Shown here in pieces: positions 42,716 to 45,128 of a stretch of 45,128 nucleotides of DNA. A program made the translations under genes and the position numbers. Under the pieces are notes generated by a model, which was not told where the DNA came from, did no database searches, and worked only from the letters and a program-made list of their open reading frames with translations. Position 1 is the first letter of the stretch; each line of letters starts with the position of its first letter. Source of the stretch: Acinetobacter kyonggiensis (lineage in GTDB: Bacteria > Pseudomonadota > Gammaproteobacteria > Pseudomonadales > Moraxellaceae); NCBI RefSeq assembly GCF_900107285.1, contig NZ_FNPK01000023.1:1-45128 (forward strand), given 5' to 3'.

Positions 42716-43583
42716 TGGCTGATACAGCTCGAAAAACCAAGAAAATTAAATACAACTTATTTGAGCGTGGTCGCCAGCATTCAGGTAAAAACCGCGCCAA
42801 TGTTGATATGAAAGAAATGATCAATCAGATTAACCATCCTAGAGTTCAGGAAATGATTAAGTCAGGAACTATGTATGGCTATAACGGGCATGAGATCCGC
42901 CGCCGTTACGGCAGTTCCCGCCTGAATCTACGCTCATTGATGGCAAAGTGGTGTATTTAGAGGCAGCATTTAGAACACTTGAGTCTTATGCGGATAAAAA
43001 TGGTGATGTAACCCATGTAGCAGAATTTCTCGATAATGCAGCAGGGGAACATGCCCGCAAGCAGTATCTAGCCCGTGTAGGCGGTTTCAGTTCTGCTCAG
43101 GATTACCGTCGTTCTGGACTCGGTTTAGTACCAGTTAATTTCTATGGTTATGATTATGTCATGCAGCCGAACTATACAACAAACGTGGGGGATGGCCAGC
43201 TGTTCGATGGACTTGCAGTAACAGAACAGCAAGAAGGTCTTGTTTCCTATTTTGACAGTGCAACTGATATTTCCTTACTATCACCGTCTGAAGCGATGAT
43301 TGCGAATATGCTAGAACAGCAAATTGTGCGTGATTTTGACAATATCCATGCACAGCTTCAGCAACTCAATGAACATGCTTTAGATCAAGTGGATATGTTG
43401 GCAATCAGCTGGCTAAACGTGATCAGTGTGCAGCATTACAGGTGCATCGAACACAAGATTTTTACCTGGCATGGTCGGGGAATACGTTCTTTTGATTCAG
43501 TGTGTGATGAAGCAGAGCAGCTGCTGACTGTTAGCGATTTAGGCAAGTCACAAGATTGCTACCGCGTATACAGTCACATCTAA
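42715..43583 (+). pseudogene. phage-type gene of unknown function, multiple frameshifts
   Basis: The first 66 codons from ATG 42715 (MADTARKTKKIKYNLFERGR, then QHSGKNRANVDMKEMINQ and HEIRRRYG) join in another frame to QFPPESTLIDGKVVYLEAAF; a single base lost near 42911 explains the shift. The frame then runs on through HVAEFLDNAAGEHARKQYLA and DYVMQPNYTTNVG to about 43395. There a further shift yields GNQLAKRDQCAALQVHRTQ and DFYLAWSGNTFF. The layout (basic N-terminus, no signal, no membrane segment) recalls hypothetical proteins of Acinetobacter prophages, but I cannot name one. Clearly decayed. Confidence 0.6.
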
Positions 43584-43983
43584 CAAAGAGCAAAATGTTG
43601 ATGATGTAGATCCAACGATGCTGCCGTTTAGTATTTGATTCTAAAGCTGACTAATATTTCACAGAAAACCATGAGATGCGGTGATCTTTAATTAGGTCAT
43701 GGTCTGAAATGGTGACTAATGTGCGCAGTTGGGCTTTTGTAATTGATAGAGATTTAAATTGAATGTCAGTATTTGAGTATATCGGAAAATATGATTTTTT
43801 TAACAAAAAATAAACATAATACCGATTGGTAAAAAAATAAAACCTACTATTATAGTCAAGTTAATGATTCTCCACTTTAACTGGTTATCCAGTTTCCAGC
43901 CTGCACCTTCCCCAAGATGCAGGTTTTTTTTGATGGCTATTTTATCCCTTAACTGGTTTAGAAATGAATCTAGCCGTCACCAT
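43584..43983. other. intergenic region with a terminator hairpin
   Basis: About 400 bases without a credible gene. Very AT-rich from 43740 to 43865, followed by the hairpin listed at 43899-43932. It leads to the tRNA-like remnant. Confidence 0.45.
43899..43932 (+). terminator. intrinsic terminator
   Basis: CCTGCA and TGCAGG arms enclose a 12-nt loop and are followed by eight T residues. Together with CTGGTTATCCAG just before it, the region may fold into two hairpins. It would end transcription of the decayed phage region. Confidence 0.6.
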
Positions 43984-44046
43984 GCGCCATTAGCTCAGCT
44001 GGATAGAAGGGATAGACCAGAAGTTCAATTTTTGTATGGCGCACCA
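43984..44046 (+). pseudogene. tRNA gene remnant lacking the anticodon arm
   Basis: The acceptor stem GCGCCAT (43984-43990) pairs perfectly with ATGGCGC (44036-44042), followed by discriminator A and an encoded CCA. The D-arm sequence TAGCTCAGCTGGATAGA and a T-loop-like AGTTCAATT are present. Only 63 bases separate the ends, about 14 fewer than a full tRNA, and no anticodon stem-loop can be drawn. The original identity cannot be read. Such remnants often mark the attachment site of an integrated element. Confidence 0.7.
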
Positions 44047-44113
44047 GTTATTTATTAGCTGAATGGGTATTGTTGATTGCTGGTATAGTGAGTTGCTATA
44101 AGGGCTATTAACT

Positions 44114-44407
44114 ATGTATGAAACCTATAAATATTTATATACACATATAAGTACATTTGGCTCTCTGCCAACACATAAAGTATTTCTGAACAGTACAAGC
44201 AATAAATCAAAATTAATTTTTGCTGATAATACTTTCATTTATGGTTTAGTTTCTGATTGGACTTTAAATAATTCAGCTTTTGGCAGTAGGAAATCTGAAT
44301 GGGAAGAGGAACCTAAACCTTTTTTAGAAAATGAAAGAAAGAGATTAATTTTATACAAATGTGCTCATCCTCTATTTCAAACCGAGTCGGCGGTAAGATC
44401 GGTTTAG
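44114..44407 (+). CDS. hypothetical protein, 97 aa, possibly truncated
   Basis: A 97-residue frame starting at ATG 44114 with AAGGG about 10 bases upstream and an extended -10-like TGGTATAGT near 44081-44089. The sequence (LPTHKVFLNSTSNKSKLIFA, FIYGLVSDWTLNNSAFGSRK, EEEPKPFLENERKRLILYKC) reads as a soluble protein with a short beta-rich start and a charged C-terminal helix. The last nine residues run into the structured GC-richer segment that begins near 44379, so the original C-terminus may have been replaced. No family recognised. Confidence 0.5.
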   Translation: MYETYKYLYTHISTFGSLPTHKVFLNSTSNKSKLIFADNTFIYGLVSDWTLNNSAFGSRKSEWEEEPKPFLENERKRLILYKCAHPLFQTESAVRSV

Positions 44408-44597
44408 TTGAGTGGTTCTGTTATAGTGAGCTTGATCGAATCCGTAAGCGGAACGGTAGTGTTTGAGTTGTTATAGGAATCGCGTATTCCCATCAAATAG
44501 ATTCAGGTGAGTATTCGCCTAATTCAGACAGTTAACGCAAAGCATGAGATCGCAGCATGCCGATCTATAAAGCCCACAGCTATTAGTGGGCTTTTTA
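44379..44597 (+). ncRNA. candidate structured RNA ending in a terminator
   Basis: A 219-base segment, GC-richer than its flanks, holds a series of hairpins: AAACCGA/TCGGTTT (44379-44385 with 44399-44405), TCCG/CGGA (44441-44452), GGAAT/ATTCC (44476-44490), AGGTG/CGCCT (44505-44520), AGATCG/CGATCT (44547-44566), and last a classic terminator AAAGCCCAC/GTGGGCTTT (44569-44594) with T-run. No plus-strand reading frame spans it. A TATAGT (44421-44426) could be a -10 box, so the RNA may begin near 44433. It does not match the conserved cores of tmRNA, RNase P RNA, 6S RNA or SRP RNA that I know. Confidence 0.45.
44569..44597 (+). terminator. intrinsic terminator of the candidate RNA
   Basis: Perfect 9-bp stem AAAGCCCAC/GTGGGCTTT with an 8-nt loop, followed by TTTAAT. 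Confidence 0.9.
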
Positions 44598-44683
44598 ATA
44601 TCTAAATGGATAAAGGATTTTTTAAATATATTTAATAATGTTTGTATTACTTATCTTAAACGCGTATAAAGTCACTTCGTTGA

Positions 44684-44760
<77 letters not shown>

Positions 44761-44865
44761 ACGAAAAAGATTTAAAGTTTATAACCTAATTTACTTCATG
44801 TAAAAGAGGTGGTCCCACATGTTTGAACAACTAAAAGCTTATTTATAAGTGATACTCTGCTCTAG

Positions 44866-45128
44866 TTAAGCTACCTTATTTTGTTGTGGTAGCTGGTCAT
44901 AGTAAAACTCATCTGGAGTCATTTTGTCCAGACTCGAATGAGGTCGTTTCAAATTATAAAATTCAAAATATGCGTTTAATTGCTTCTTCGCATCCAAAAC
45001 ATTGCTGTAGGCTTTGAGATACACCTCTTCATATTTAACGCTCCGCCATAATCGTTCAACCATCACATTATCAACCCATCGACCTTTACCATCCATGCTG
45101 ATTTGGATGTCATTTGATTTCAATACAT
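44866..45128 (-). mobile_element. IS3-family transposase OrfB, C-terminal part (runs off the window)
   Basis: The C-terminal end of an IS3-family transposase (integrase core). The frame remains open to the window edge at 45128. Seen are SNDIQISMDGKGRWVDNVMV, the catalytic Glu region VERLWRSVKYEEVYLKAYS, and YFEFYNLKRPHSSLDKMTPD, a strong signature of IS3/IS150-like elements. The protein ends YYDQLPQQNKVA at 44866. The element's outer end is likely between about 44800 and 44865 (GAGGTGGTCCCACATG region), just beyond the tRNA-fMet gene; the terminal repeat cannot be confirmed without the other end. Confidence 0.88.

Noticed and set aside
43812..43985. Minus-strand frame of about 58 codons ending GFIFLPIGIMFIFC, resembling a small membrane protein
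   Set aside because: It has no start codon with a ribosome-binding site, and it runs through a clear terminator hairpin; treated as chance.
44381..44390. ACCGAGTCGG, similar to the end of a Cas9 tracrRNA
   Set aside because: No CRISPR repeats, no cas genes and no anti-repeat nearby; a short palindrome by chance.

Overview
The window reads as a chromosomal segment of an Acinetobacter-like gammaproteobacterium. It is AT-rich, and the protein content fits that genus: an AlkM-type alkane hydroxylase with a divergent AraC/XylS regulator, prmB-aroC, ispF, lpxB, tusDCB-tusE, fumC, an lrgAB pair with a LysR regulator, and a cob nucleotide-loop cluster. Species cannot be fixed from the sequence alone.

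Layout. 1-1000: 3' end of a 5S rRNA gene and its terminator, then a decayed IS630-type transposase and an orphan gene fragment. 1067-8605: a lipoprotein transglycosylase, a DJ-1/PfpI protein, a GNAT enzyme, a pair of acyl-CoA dehydrogenases (one apparently without a catalytic base), an ABC1/AarF kinase-like protein, a small unknown protein and an LprI-like secreted protein. 8696-12590: prmB-aroC, a second GNAT enzyme, and a heme-oxygenase-like protein that closely resembles UndA, the 1-undecene-forming oxidase. 12720-15750: a transposase scrap, a tandem glycine riboswitch in front of a DadA-like amino acid dehydrogenase, a Nudix hydrolase and a secreted unknown. 15850-19026: ispF, a phosphatase-like protein with an altered catalytic loop, DAHP synthase and a TauE/SafE exporter. 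19191-23667: a Fur-type iron uptake locus (TonB receptor, DUF3649-like, PepSY protein, DUF3325-like) with a perfect terminator palindrome inside it. 23816-27333: lpxB, then a divergent AraC regulator and alkM separated by a 21-bp-phased direct repeat. 27666-34003: a DctA-type transporter with NtrC-like and sigma-54-like sites, ybaK, and a 2H phosphoesterase coupled to cobU-cobT-cobC-cobS. 34067-40249: lrgBA and its LysR regulator, tusE-B-C-D, a GalE-like protein lacking the catalytic lysine, and fumC.

40447-45128 is accessory and decaying DNA. It holds a tiny ORF with its own terminator, a frameshifted phage integrase, a broken small membrane protein, a lipoprotein of unknown function, a multiply frameshifted phage-type gene, a tRNA gene that has lost its anticodon arm, an unknown ORF running into a cluster of hairpins ending in a terminator (a candidate structured RNA), the initiator tRNA-fMet gene, and the end of an IS3-family element cut by the window edge.

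The strongest candidates for something new are the UndA-like oxidase, the hairpin cluster at 44379-44597, the glycine-riboswitch/DadA unit, and three enzymes with apparently lost or swapped catalytic residues. All functional statements rest on motif reading and memory of families; no database search was run.
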